Positions 53,149 through 62,037 of a stretch of DNA of 64,000 bases are shown here, in pieces. The stretch spans positions 141,098 to 205,097 of the forward strand of contig JAPLKB010000058.1 in NCBI GenBank assembly GCA_026388275.1. The letters are read 5' to 3'. Position 1 is the stretch's first letter. Each line of letters begins with the position of its first letter. Origin of the DNA: Pseudomonadota bacterium (GTDB taxonomy: Bacteria > Desulfobacterota > Syntrophorhabdia > Syntrophorhabdales > Syntrophorhabdaceae). Both the position numbers and the translations under genes were made by a program. The notes beneath the pieces were generated by a model. It was not told the DNA's origin, did no database searches, and saw only the letters and a list, made by a program, of their open reading frames with translations.

Positions 53149-55109
53149 TGGATATTGGATGGTTTAGGAACAGAGATCAAAAGATTAATATTGAGACCAT
53201 TGTAAAGGCAATTACATACCTGACAAGTATTATCGGTTTTATTGCTATTTTTAATCATGTCAATATCTTTTTTTCTGCTACTTTTTCAGCATTATTCTTA
53301 CTATCGTTGTATTTTGAGTATAACAGGAGATTCTATTTTCCCAGATTGATATTGAATATCTTTTCAATAGCAGTAATCATCTTGTCTTTCTACAGGTTTA
53401 ATGTCAGCGATCTTGTTGTGCAGATAATTGAGGCGCTCCTGATACTTCTTTCAATAAAGCTCCTTGAAGATAAAAAATTCAGGGATTACATGCAGATATA
53501 TGCAATCACACTTTTTTTACTTGCAGGTCTCGGACTGCTTTCGCTTGATATAGTTTTTGTTGCATATCTTTTTATACTTGTAATTCTCTTAACTATTTCA
53601 GTTGTTTTACTTACATATTACTCTCAGGACCCCAATTTGGAACTGTCGAGACAGATGGTAATGAAGATAGTTCTGAGATCCATGTACATACCCCTGCTTG
53701 CCATTCCGCTCACTGTCGTTATGTTTGTGATATTGCCACGCACAGATTATCCGATTTTTAATTTTCTTAATAGGGCAGATAAGGCAAAGACAGGTTTTAC
53801 TGACAATGTTAAACTCGGTGCTGTTTCAAGCATCCAGGAGGATTCAAGCGTAATACTGAGAATAAACATGGAAAAAATTGATGACAATTCATTATACTGG
53901 CGCGGAGTTGTGATGGACAATTTTAACGGTATTTCATGGAAGAGTTTGCGTAAGCATTTAGTGTCCACGGCAAAACCAGTCAATATAAAAGGTAAAACGA
54001 TTAGCCAGACCGTCTATCTTGAACCTTATGAAAATATATATCTTTTTGCCTTGGACAAGCCTGTTTCTATATCCTTGAAAAATGCGAAAAAAAATACTGA
54101 TTTTACATATACTTCATTAGGGTTTATAGAAAAAAGAACACGATACGATGCGGTTTCTATTATTTCCGATACAATCAGCGATGATATAATTGATGAAAAG
54201 ATATATCTTCAGGTGCCTGAAGATATATCTTTAAAGATAACGGATTTGGTTCGTAGTTTAGCTCCAGGCAGCGAGAAGGAAGAAGATATAAAAAAAATAT
54301 ATGAATTTTTAAACAATGGATCATACAAATACTCTCTTGAAAATCTACCGCTTTCCAAAACACCGCTTGAAGATTTCCTCTTTGACATCAAGCACGGCAA
54401 TTGTGAATATTTTGCGTCAGCCTATGCGGTTATGTTGAGGATTGCCGGTATCCCATCCAGGCTGATTGGCGGGTACAAAGGCGGATATTATAATGACATG
54501 GGGGGGTATTATCTGGTGCCGCAAAAAAATGCTCATGTGTGGGTAGAAGCATATGTAAAAAATAAAGGTTGGGTGCGGATAGACCCCACACCGGCAGGAA
54601 TGGAATTGTTTTCATTCCCCTTGAGGGGCAATTTATTGTTCAGGCTGAACCTGCTCATGGATACAATAAATTATTACTGGCTTGCCTTTGTTATAAACTA
54701 TGACTTTCAAAAACAATTAAATATATTGAATTCATTGAAAACAACTTTTAAAAAACCCTCAATAGCGCTGGCATTGAATATGAAAAATACAGTTAAATAC
54801 GGGATTGTCCTCTTTTTTATAACAGCGGCAGTTTTAATGGCGAGCTTTATTGCAACAAAAGTCATCAGGAGAGAGACCGGCGAGAAAAAGCTGCTTTCAG
54901 CATTTTTAAACAAAATGGAAAGACAGGGATATAAGAAAAAGAAATCGCAGGGTCTTGAGGAGTTTGTTTTAGAAATTCAGGATGATAAAATAAGAAGGCA
55001 CTCTCTGATGTTTGTAGCAGAGTTTGAAAAACTATTCTACCGGGACCAAACATTTAACGATAATCAAATAAGAAATTTAAAAACAATGATAGATTTGATT
55101 AAAGCATAA
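53148..55109 (+). CDS. transglutaminase-like membrane protein (TgpA/DUF3488 type)
   Basis: A 653-aa inner-membrane protein. Five to six helices at the N-terminus (about 15-190) precede a periplasmic part with a transglutaminase-like domain: catalytic Cys in GNCEYFASAYAVMLRIAG, His in NAHVWVEAYV and Asp in WVRIDPTPAG. A last helix (IVLFFITAAVLMASFIATKV) and a C-terminal DUF4129-like tail follow. The order MoxR-DUF58-TgpA is a widespread operon of unsettled role; a Pseudomonas homologue is essential. It overlaps DUF58 by one base. Confidence 0.9.
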   Translation: MDIGWFRNRDQKINIETIVKAITYLTSIIGFIAIFNHVNIFFSATFSALFLLSLYFEYNRRFYFPRLILNIFSIAVIILSFYRFNVSDLVVQIIEALLILLSIKLLEDKKFRDYMQIYAITLFLLAGLGLLSLDIVFVAYLFILVILLTISVVLLTYYSQDPNLELSRQMVMKIVLRSMYIPLLAIPLTVVMFVILPRTDYPIFNFLNRADKAKTGFTDNVKLGAVSSIQEDSSVILRINMEKIDDNSLYWRGVVMDNFNGISWKSLRKHLVSTAKPVNIKGKTISQTVYLEPYENIYLFALDKPVSISLKNAKKNTDFTYTSLGFIEKRTRYDAVSIISDTISDDIIDEKIYLQVPEDISLKITDLVRSLAPGSEKEEDIKKIYEFLNNGSYKYSLENLPLSKTPLEDFLFDIKHGNCEYFASAYAVMLRIAGIPSRLIGGYKGGYYNDMGGYYLVPQKNAHVWVEAYVKNKGWVRIDPTPAGMELFSFPLRGNLLFRLNLLMDTINYYWLAFVINYDFQKQLNILNSLKTTFKKPSIALALNMKNTVKYGIVLFFITAAVLMASFIATKVIRRETGEKKLLSAFLNKMERQGYKKKKSQGLEEFVLEIQDDKIRRHSLMFVAEFEKLFYRDQTFNDNQIRNLKTMIDLIKA

Positions 55110-55179
55110 CATTGACATGAATCGCTAAAAAAAATGCGAAGTGATGTCAAAGCAGCACTTTTCCCGATGATTTTAATTT

Positions 55180-55353
55180 ATTCCAATTATAAATCAAGGC
55201 GCTATAATCGTTGGCTTCGTCATCTGCTCCTCCGACGTACTATTACCGTACGCCTACGTCCGGGTACCCGCTTGCGGGTGTTCCCTTGCCGCCTTGATTG
55301 CCCCGCAAGCTGAAGCGGGGTAAGTCATTGCATCCTTGATTTAGAATTGGAAT
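55180..55353. repeat. foldback intergenic repeat element
   Basis: The 20-base arms 55180-55199 and 55334-55353 are inverted copies agreeing at 19 of 20 positions (ATTCCAATT...AAATCAAGG). The 134 bases between are far more GC-rich than the surroundings and hold further inverted repeats (AATCAAGGCG/CGCCTTGATT, CCCCGC/GCGGGG, CGGGTACCCGC). This looks like a MITE or REP-type dispersed element. It fills most of the 401-base gene-free gap 55110-55510. Confidence 0.65.
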
Positions 55354-55510
55354 TAGTCAATAGAAAGACTAAAATGCAAAAAAATGGTCTTTTTATACAA
55401 TACACATTCAGGTAAAATTAAATGATTGATAGCATTAAAAATTTATTGTAGATTATTTCATACATATAATTTTATATACGGATAATGAAAGCTGAAAGGT
55501 ACAGGGGGGT

Positions 55511-57049
55511 ATGAATAGCCTTCGTTCGCCAATTACAACAGGGTTAGATTTTAATAAGATATTTGCGGCGTTGTTCTGGCTGCTGATATTTGCAGGGCTG
55601 TATCTCGCCAAACTATACAGCTATGTTCTCTTTCACAGCATGGCGGAAATATTTTCCATCATCATCGCCTTCGGTGTATTTATGGTTGCCTGGAATTCAC
55701 GCTGGCTTATACCCAATAACTTTATTGTTTTTATCGGGATTGCCTATTTTTTTGTAGGATGGATTGACTTCTTTCATATCCTTGCATACAAGGGTATGAA
55801 CATATTCAAAGAATTTGATACGGATCTTGCATCCCAATTGTGGATAGCAGGCAGATTCATGGAGAGCATCTCTCTTTTTATTGCGCCGTTATTTTTCCAG
55901 AAGAGGTTGAAACCGCGTATAGTATTTACCGTTTATTTTTTTATAACTATTTGTGTACTGTCATCTATATTTTATTTCAGGATATTCCCTGATTGTTTTA
56001 TTGAGGATGAGGGGCTGACCAGGTTTAAGATCATCAGCGAGTATGTTATCTCGGCAATCCTTGCATCCTCAATCTTTATCCTTTATAGACACAGTGACAA
56101 ATTCGATGACAACGTATTTTCTCTTATTATCTGTTCAATATTCCTTACCATAGCCTCTGAACTGTGCTTTACCTTTTATATGGATGTTTATGGCCTTTCA
56201 AACATTGCAGGCCATCTTTTAAAGGTCGTTTCTTTCTATTTTATGTACAGGGCTGTGATAGAGATTGGTCTTGAGAAGCCATACCGTTTACTTTTGAGAA
56301 ATTTTCAAATAAGTGAAACAGCGCTGAAACATCATCAGGAGGAACTTAAAAATCTTGTCGAAGAAAGGACAAATGAATTAAAATCAACTAACGAACAACT
56401 AATTGAGGTCAGTAAAAAACTCGTGGAAACTGAGGATGTTGAGAGACGTCGTATATCAAGAGAATTACATGATACTGTCGGCCAGAATCTCACTGCTCTC
56501 GGAATAAGCCTGAATATTCTTAAATCCAAGCTCCCCCAGGATTTGTCCGATGCTGTCAGCTTGCGTATCGATGATGCCCTTGCAATGGTTGAGGAAACAA
56601 CGGAAAATATCCGTAGCGTTATATCCCAACTGAGACCGCCCGTTCTTGATGATTATGGTTTATTTGCTGCGATACGATCTTTTGGAGAGCAATTCTCCTT
56701 GAGGACAAACATAGATGTTGTGCTTGAATGCGATGAAGCATTTCCTAAGTTAAACATGTACATAGAAGGGGCATTGTTTCGTATTGTTCAAGAGGCGCTT
56801 AATAATGTGGCAAAACATGCCCGGGCAAATAAAATAATCGTTTCTTTGACAAAACATGCAGACCATGTAAAGCTGACCATTAAAGATGATGGTATAGGCT
56901 TCAAAACTGATAATATAACCGATACTAAAAGGCTTGATAAATGGGGTCTTACAAATATAATGGAGCGCGCTATGTCTGTAGGAGGGAGCTGCCATATTGA
57001 AAGCAGCCCAGGAAAAGGTACAAAGGTGACTGTGGAGGCGGCATTATGA
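55511..57049 (+). CDS. MASE3-domain histidine kinase, NarX/HisKA_3 type
   Basis: A 512-aa sensor kinase. Seven or so membrane helices (about 15-250) form a MASE3 domain (LYSYVLFHSMAEIFSI, FFVGWIDFFHILAYKGMNIF). A coiled coil (about 270-305) leads to HisKA_3 with the phosphorylated His in SRELHDTVGQNLTALGI, and a HATPase (EALNNVAKHARANKI, DDGIGF, WGLTNIMERA). The GGGGGG just before the ATG is the binding site. Its stop overlaps the NarL-type regulator by 4 bases, so the two form a pair. Confidence 0.92.
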   Translation: MNSLRSPITTGLDFNKIFAALFWLLIFAGLYLAKLYSYVLFHSMAEIFSIIIAFGVFMVAWNSRWLIPNNFIVFIGIAYFFVGWIDFFHILAYKGMNIFKEFDTDLASQLWIAGRFMESISLFIAPLFFQKRLKPRIVFTVYFFITICVLSSIFYFRIFPDCFIEDEGLTRFKIISEYVISAILASSIFILYRHSDKFDDNVFSLIICSIFLTIASELCFTFYMDVYGLSNIAGHLLKVVSFYFMYRAVIEIGLEKPYRLLLRNFQISETALKHHQEELKNLVEERTNELKSTNEQLIEVSKKLVETEDVERRRISRELHDTVGQNLTALGISLNILKSKLPQDLSDAVSLRIDDALAMVEETTENIRSVISQLRPPVLDDYGLFAAIRSFGEQFSLRTNIDVVLECDEAFPKLNMYIEGALFRIVQEALNNVAKHARANKIIVSLTKHADHVKLTIKDDGIGFKTDNITDTKRLDKWGLTNIMERAMSVGGSCHIESSPGKGTKVTVEAAL

Positions 57050-57699
57050 GCATCACTGTTTTTTTAGCTGATGATCATGCTGTGTTGCGTGAAGGTCTTA
57101 AACTCCTTCTTGAATCTCAGGAGGATATTAAAGTAATCGGTGATGCTGCAGACGGACGTGATGCCGTGAAGCAGACAACAAAACTCCATCCGGATGTTAT
57201 AATAATGGATATTTCCATGCCGGAACTCAACGGCATTGATGCAACTTATCGGATATTGGAGGCGTACCCGTCAGCCAGGGTTATCATACTTTCAATGCAC
57301 GCTGCTTCTGAACATATTTTACGTGCCTTGAAGGCAGGTGCCCGCGGTTATCTTCTGAAGGAATCAGCAGGCAAGGAAATAATTCAAGCTGTACGGACTG
57401 TATATGGCGGCAGCCGGTACCTGAGCCTGAAAATATCTGATGATCTCATAGACAATTACATGTTGAAATATAGAGATGATGATCTTGGCAATCCCTTGTC
57501 AAGACTAAGCTCGAGAGAAAAGGAAATTATGCAGCTCGTTGCGGAGGGTAAATCAAGTGTGGAGATTGCAAATATTATTTTTCTTTCTCCTAAAACAGTT
57601 GAAACATACAGAAGCCGTTTAATGCAGAAACTAAATGTCAGCGATATTACAGGGCTCATCAAAATTGCTTTGAAACATGGTTTAATCCCGTTGGAATAA
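57046..57699 (+). CDS. NarL/FixJ-type response regulator
   Basis: A 217-aa regulator. Receiver with ADDHAVLREG and phospho-acceptor Asp in VIIMDISMPELNG, then a LuxR-type helix-turn-helix (LSSREKEIMQLVAEGKSSVEIANI, KTVETYRSRLMQKL). It overlaps the MASE3 kinase gene by 4 bases and is its likely partner. Targets are unknown. Confidence 0.94.
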   Translation: MSITVFLADDHAVLREGLKLLLESQEDIKVIGDAADGRDAVKQTTKLHPDVIIMDISMPELNGIDATYRILEAYPSARVIILSMHAASEHILRALKAGARGYLLKESAGKEIIQAVRTVYGGSRYLSLKISDDLIDNYMLKYRDDDLGNPLSRLSSREKEIMQLVAEGKSSVEIANIIFLSPKTVETYRSRLMQKLNVSDITGLIKIALKHGLIPLE

Positions 57700-57819
57700 A
57701 GACGGTAAATTTCAAAATAATTTATCATATACTCCCTATCATATTTATCAAACTTTCCTTACAGACAGAAAAATAAATTATTTTTATATTAAATGATAAT
57801 TATTATGGAGCCATGTGAA

Positions 57820-58206
57820 ATGACAATTCTAATTGTTGAAGACCATTTGAATATGAGCAGGATGATTAAAGAATGGCTTGAGGAAGAATTTTCTCAATTC
57901 GAATTTGTTTTGGCTTCAAACGCCATGGAAGCCATTAGTTTTTGCAGAAATGTGTCACCGCGCCTTGTAATTATGGATGTAAACCTTCCGGATATTAGCG
58001 GGATTGATGCCACATCCGATATAAAGGCGATAAGACCTTTTACTGATGTGGTAATGCTGACTATTCACGAGAATGGCGCATACCGGGAAGCTGCGGAAAA
58101 AGCAGGTGCAAGCGCATATGTTGCAAAACGGGAATTATATGATGAACTTATACCTGTGTTAAATAATTTGCTGTTGAATCAAAACCAAAACAGGTTAGAA
58201 CGATGA
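57820..58206 (+). CDS. stand-alone receiver-domain protein
   Basis: A 128-aa protein consisting of one receiver domain: EDHLNMSRM, Asp in LVIMDVNLPDISGIDA and Lys near VAKRELYDEL. I use ATG 57820 because GGAG lies 9 bases upstream; ATG 57793 and 57805 lack a site. No output domain is present. It may act as a phosphate sink or an allosteric partner for the MASE3 kinase just upstream (120 bases apart). Confidence 0.85.
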   Translation: MTILIVEDHLNMSRMIKEWLEEEFSQFEFVLASNAMEAISFCRNVSPRLVIMDVNLPDISGIDATSDIKAIRPFTDVVMLTIHENGAYREAAEKAGASAYVAKRELYDELIPVLNNLLLNQNQNRLER

Positions 58207-58347
58207 GAAGAAACTCTGCATTTGTTGAAACGTTTTCAAATCCATTCCTACCCCATGCATGGTACACCATTCAATTTGCCGAAACCCCCACCCCCCCCAC
58301 TAGGCAATTTACAATATAGGTGTGCCATGCATTCACAATAACTAAGT

Positions 58348-58380
58348 TAGTAAGCCCCTGGCTCTGCCGGGGGCTTACTA
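58348..58380. terminator. strong hairpin between the receiver and TPR genes
   Basis: Perfect 11-base arms TAGTAAGCCCC / GGGGCTTACTA with a short GC-rich loop, between two convergent genes (stops at 58206 and 58419). No T-run on either side, but the stem is strong enough for a bidirectional stop. Confidence 0.55.
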
Positions 58381-58418
58381 ACCGCCAAACTGACAGAATG
58401 CAGCAAAACATCATACGT

Positions 58419-58931
58419 TCAGTTCTTGCTTGCAGAACCGCTCTCAGTGCCGCCTGTCGACCACCCGATTCCTTCACTTTTTAGAAACTCCTGTGTCTTC
58501 TTATTCCCCAGCTTGGCAGCCATCTGATAATCCATCATGGCAAGCGTTCCTTCCCCTTTCAGTTCATATATCGCTGCCCTCACACAGTAGACTTCTGCAT
58601 ATCCCGGGTCAAGCTTCAGGGCTTTGCTAAGGTCTGAAATGGCCTCATCATATTTCTTATCATCTGCTTTTAGAGTTGCGCGAATAAAATATGGCTCCGG
58701 CATTTTCGGGTCCAGCATGATAGCTTTGTTAACGTCTCTCATTGCCTGTTCGTTGCGACCTGTATTTACGTAAACGTAGGCCCTCAGGACGTAGAGGCCT
58801 GCCTGAGCAGAGTCAAACCGTATCGCCTTAGTATATGCATCAATTGCACCTTCCAGATCGCCAATTCCCTGATATTCTGTTCCCTGCTTGAGCCATGCAA
58901 TAGAATTATCTTTGTTGGTTTTCTTTTTCAT
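58419..58931 (-). CDS. TPR protein
   Basis: A 170-aa soluble protein of three to four TPRs (YQGIGDLEGAIDAYTKAIRF, VYVNTGRNEQAMRDVNKAIML, DKKYDEAISDLSKALKL) with a polar, Ser- and Gly-rich C-terminal tail (TGGTESGSASKN). No signal peptide or catalytic domain. AGGAGGAC lies 9 bases before the ATG. TPR proteins bind partners; none can be named here. Confidence 0.88.
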   Translation of the reverse strand: MKKKTNKDNSIAWLKQGTEYQGIGDLEGAIDAYTKAIRFDSAQAGLYVLRAYVYVNTGRNEQAMRDVNKAIMLDPKMPEPYFIRATLKADDKKYDEAISDLSKALKLDPGYAEVYCVRAAIYELKGEGTLAMMDYQMAAKLGNKKTQEFLKSEGIGWSTGGTESGSASKN

Positions 58932-59023
58932 TCTTGTCCTCCTCTTCTAATGAAGGGTTTTGTATAAAGTTATCATCATATTGTTTTGTTTCTTGAGTAT
59001 TTATTAGTTCTTTTCTCCTGGTC

Positions 59024-59230
59024 GGTCAGCGGCATGATTGGGATATTCATCTTCGGCGCTCTGCTTCGACTTGCGATCCTGCATCGTACATTCAGTACGA
59101 TTACGGCCTGCAAGTCTCTCAGCCCATCCGAATCTGAAACATCCCTGCCATGCCGCTGACCACCCAAGCCTGATTCACATACACGTTTATGTGAATCAGG
59201 CGGAAATGAAGAAGGATTTCTTCATTTCCC
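59024..59230. repeat. cluster of three inverted repeats
   Basis: Three perfect inverted repeats follow each other: GGTCAGCGGCATG (59024-59036) with its partner 59150-59162; CCTGATTCACATA (59170-59182) with 59189-59201; and GGAAATGAAGAA (59203-59214) with 59219-59230. The first encloses a 113-base GC-richer segment much like the foldback element at 55.2 kb in style. They occupy the gene-free stretch 58932-59338 before the TPR promoter. The two tight hairpins could be terminators, the wide one a repeat element. Confidence 0.55.
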
Positions 59231-59338
59231 ATACTTCCTGTTACCTCCCCCTTATTATGACTTGTAAGGGCTTATCTTTACTAAACCTTCTTATCAATTT
59301 ATCATTCAACTGTTGACAATCCCACTATTCCGGTGAGT

Positions 59339-59597
59339 TCACCGGGAAGCCCGTTTTTTGGGCGATCCGGTGGAACGGCTTGTTCGGCCCGTTGATTTCT
59401 CGGCTAAGCTAATCAGAGACATGAGAGCCTCATTGACGGCTTTGTTCGGTAGGGAATACTTTTGCCACATCAGGGCTCAAGAGTATGAGATTGGTGCCTT
59501 TGCAGTACTCTTCAGAATACTTGCCGCGGACTCCCACGCCAAGGTCTTCCCGTTTATACTCAGGACGGAGTTCATCGGATGTTTTAACCTTCCTCAT
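59339..59597 (-). pseudogene. frameshifted small protein gene (uncharacterised, antitoxin-like in size)
   Basis: From ATG 59597 on the minus strand the frame reads MRKVKTSDELRPEYKRED, GVRGKYSEEYCKGTNLIL and SPDVAKVFPTEQS, then stops at 59430-59432. Dropping one C restores VNEALMSLISLAEKSTGR and runs to TGA 59339-59341, about 86 codons in all. I recognise the pattern (KYxExYxxGTNLxLLxPDVAKxFP...VNEALxxLI) as a small conserved hypothetical protein of many bacteria, often in toxin-antitoxin-like settings; the function is unknown. It ends about 47 bases after the hydrolase gene stop and on the same strand. Confidence 0.72.
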
Positions 59598-59643
59598 AGA
59601 TCACCGGCAATCCCCATGTCCACACCACTACAAACTATAACCG

Positions 59644-60567
59644 CTATTGTTTTAAATGTTGGGCGAAAAATGAAGCAACCTGTTTCTTTGCATCTGACCA
59701 CGCAGTGGGATCGCCGCCAGTGGTAGCACCTTTCCCGGTTTGTGAACTAATGGACGAACGATAAGGGCTATACTTGACACGGCTATCACTGTCAAAGGAA
59801 TGGAATGCACCGGGATAAATTATAATACTCATCGGAAAGCCTTCTTTGCGGCTCACTTCGACCAACTGACGGCATTCTTCAGCCGGATTCCAGTCATCAT
59901 TTTCGCCTACGAGGATGAGAACCGGTCCAATAGGCTTATATACACCGGAATGACTCACGACTGGACCAAAGTCTTTATTTTGCCGGACGGTTGACCATTC
60001 TCCGAAACGCATTCCACAGTTCGGATAAAGAGAAACTGCAGCTACAAATCCATTACGTTTGGCATCTGCCAGCGGGTCCCCTTCATTCACAGACGCGGCC
60101 ATTGCTGCAAGTGTAGTCCAGCCCCCATGTGATCCACCCATAATTCCGACACGTTTACCATCGACATAGGGCAGCTGGCGAAGGACGACAAGGGCGCCGT
60201 AAGCATCACGCGCACGAATATATCCGCTGACAGCAGCCGATTTGTTGCGCGGTTCAGTACAAACCCCATCCGGGAAGCCTCTTGGTGTGAAACTATCAGG
60301 AATCAGTACAACGTAACCTTGTGAAACGAGTTCTTCTGCCCAGCGTGAAGGGGCGCCGCTCGAATTACGTCCGGTTCCAGTACAGTCATGCATCATGACT
60401 ACGGCAGGAAATGGACCTTTGCCAACAGGTTTGATGAGCGTCGCCGGAATTTGATCGGATGAGCCTACTGGCTGAAATGTCAGCGTTAGCTCTTCGGAGG
60501 CACTGATGCTAAAGCTGAATAACGCAATGCATAGTGCTAACACAAAACACATTATTCCCCTTTTCAT
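59644..60567 (-). CDS. exported dienelactone-hydrolase-like alpha/beta hydrolase
   Basis: A 307-aa protein with a signal peptide (MKRGIMCFVLALCIALFSFS, cut near ISAS). The alpha/beta hydrolase fold shows HDCTGTG as oxyanion region, nucleophile Ser in GIMGGSHGGW, Asp in VGENDDW and His in YPGAFHSFD. Dienelactone-hydrolase-family proteins cleave ester or lactone bonds; the substrate is not predictable. AAGGAGGTG is a strong ribosome binding site. The C-terminal WSDAKKQVASFFAQHL is family-typical. Confidence 0.9.
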   Translation of the reverse strand: MKRGIMCFVLALCIALFSFSISASEELTLTFQPVGSSDQIPATLIKPVGKGPFPAVVMMHDCTGTGRNSSGAPSRWAEELVSQGYVVLIPDSFTPRGFPDGVCTEPRNKSAAVSGYIRARDAYGALVVLRQLPYVDGKRVGIMGGSHGGWTTLAAMAASVNEGDPLADAKRNGFVAAVSLYPNCGMRFGEWSTVRQNKDFGPVVSHSGVYKPIGPVLILVGENDDWNPAEECRQLVEVSRKEGFPMSIIIYPGAFHSFDSDSRVKYSPYRSSISSQTGKGATTGGDPTAWSDAKKQVASFFAQHLKQ

Positions 60568-60797
60568 AATCCACCTCCTTAATTCTCAACGATTATGTTG
60601 AACATATCCTCACTTCTTTGCTGTTCACAACCTTTTAACAAAGTTACCTCTCCGGTATGAAACTTCACCCTTCTTATTTATTTTCCAGCTTCTGCAAATA
60701 TTTTGCAAGCATAAATAATTCTTGCCGGATCAATAAATGCCGTTTGTAATTAAGTATATAAAGCGCAGAAGTCAAAAACTATGTCCTACAAATATAA

Positions 60798-60826
60798 TTG
60801 ACATTGTCTATGTGTGATAGCAGAAT
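60798..60826 (+). promoter_or_regulatory. possible sigma-70 promoter before the NERD gene
   Basis: TTGACA (60798-60803), 17-base spacer, CAGAAT (60821-60826). It is followed at 60849 by a 30-codon frame (MNNGRIVEFPKNITGYAHPS...) that ends 7 bases before the NERD start and might be a leader peptide. The rest of 60568-60948 shows nothing else. Confidence 0.4.
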
Positions 60827-60948
60827 ATTACTACACGGGGATAAACGGATGAATAACGGAAGAATTGTTGAATTTCCCAAGAACATCACAGGATATGCCC
60901 ATCCCTCTTTAAATTCTTCTGAAAAGTGGACTTTAGGGTGAAAGAAAA

Positions 60949-61659
60949 ATGACATACCAAGGGAATAAACCAGGACAGTCGGCTCGAAAGATAAAAGATC
61001 TCATATATAAAAAGAGAGTACATGTTGTGCTTGCAGGAATTCTCGGCGTATTAGTGTGTGTGATTTTTCTTCCCGCTATTGCGAGTGCCGGTGCTGGGGG
61101 TCTGATCGTAATTGTTGTGATCATGAAGATCATCATGAATAATGTTGATACCAAGGAAAGGTTATATCGCAGAAAGGAAAGAAAAGCGGAACGCGGGGCC
61201 AGGGCTGAAGAAACGATTGATAATGTTCTTCATGAACTTAAGGGAGAGTATGCCCTGTTTCATGACGTGGGCACGGGATATGGCGATATCGACCATATTG
61301 TGCTGAGTCGAGAATACGGTTTATTTATCATTGAAACAAAGTCCCACTATGGAGAAGTAACAGTTAGCAATGGAACGCTGCTCATTGATGGGAAAATACC
61401 GGAGAAGGACTTCATTACTCAGACACTCCGTAACACTATATGGCTCAAACAGCGCGTTAAAGAGATAACCGGCCTTGATCCATGGATTCAACCAATCATT
61501 GTTTTCACGCGTGCGTTTGTTCGGGAATGGGAGCCAATTAGGGGCATCCTTCTGCGAAACCAGAAATATCTCGTTAAGAGCATTGAAAAAATGAATACAA
61601 ATAAAGCTATCGCGACAAGTTTGTGGGCACTGCATGCGCGGGGAACATTACTGTGGTGA
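60949..61659 (+). CDS. NERD-domain protein, membrane-anchored
   Basis: A 236-aa protein: two N-terminal membrane helices (about 27-58), then a nuclease-related domain with the motif GDIDHIVLSREYGLFIIETKSHYG given in part: DIDHIVLS and FIIETKSHYG, matching the D...ExK catalytic pattern of restriction-like nucleases. NERD proteins may cut or bind DNA; many sit in defence or mobile contexts. Its TGA overlaps the GTG of a tiny four-cysteine gene by 3 bases, so they are coupled. Further downstream lies a toxin-antitoxin-like set. Confidence 0.85.
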   Translation: MTYQGNKPGQSARKIKDLIYKKRVHVVLAGILGVLVCVIFLPAIASAGAGGLIVIVVIMKIIMNNVDTKERLYRRKERKAERGARAEETIDNVLHELKGEYALFHDVGTGYGDIDHIVLSREYGLFIIETKSHYGEVTVSNGTLLIDGKIPEKDFITQTLRNTIWLKQRVKEITGLDPWIQPIIVFTRAFVREWEPIRGILLRNQKYLVKSIEKMNTNKAIATSLWALHARGTLLW

Positions 61660-61793
61660 AAAAAAAACCTGTACCCAGCTCAGTGAGTTTGCACCAACTT
61701 GTATGTAATAACTGCACGTACAAAGAAGCAACTGCGTGGTTTCCCAGAGGCAAAGAATGCGGATTGAAATGTGCGCCTTCTAACCTTAACTAG
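61656..61793 (+). CDS. tiny four-cysteine (zinc-ribbon-like) protein coupled to NERD
   Basis: A 45-aa frame starting at GTG 61656, overlapping the NERD stop as GTGA. It has two cysteine pairs, CNNC near residue 17 and CGLKC near residue 35, spaced as a zinc ribbon. Nothing else in it is recognisable. The overlap start and paired cysteines support a real gene; size and rarity keep confidence moderate. Confidence 0.5.
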   Translation: MKKKPVPSSVSLHQLVCNNCTYKEATAWFPRGKECGLKCAPSNLN

Positions 61794-61940
61794 ATAATTT
61801 TTCTTTGCACCTACGAAGCAAGTATATGGTCTTTTGGTTTTGATCATGAATTACGGAAAAAAATGTTGCAATTATAAAGAACACCATGGGCGCAAAAAAC
61901 AAGACCACTAGTGTCTTCAACGAGCGTAAAAAAAATATGC

Positions 61941-61969
61941 TTGACATATTGTTTATGTTTAACTAAACT
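61941..61969 (+). promoter_or_regulatory. promoter with overlapping dyad before the toxin-antitoxin genes
   Basis: TTGACA (61941-61946), 17-base spacer, TAAACT (61964-61969). The dyad GTTTA-AC-TAAAC (61957-61968) lies over the -10 box, where an Xre-type antitoxin would bind to repress its own operon. The predicted transcript starts near the GTG at 61975, which favours ATG 62038 as the toxin start. Confidence 0.5.
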
Positions 61970-62037
61970 ATAAAGTGTGTGCGCAGATATTTTCATATAC
62001 GTACAAACTGGAGTTAGCTACAGCGGAAGATCATTCA

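Noticed and set aside
59358..59726. 122-codon frame on the plus strand
   Set aside because: Antisense to the frameshifted small gene and to the hydrolase end, both of which have recognisable protein patterns on the minus strand.
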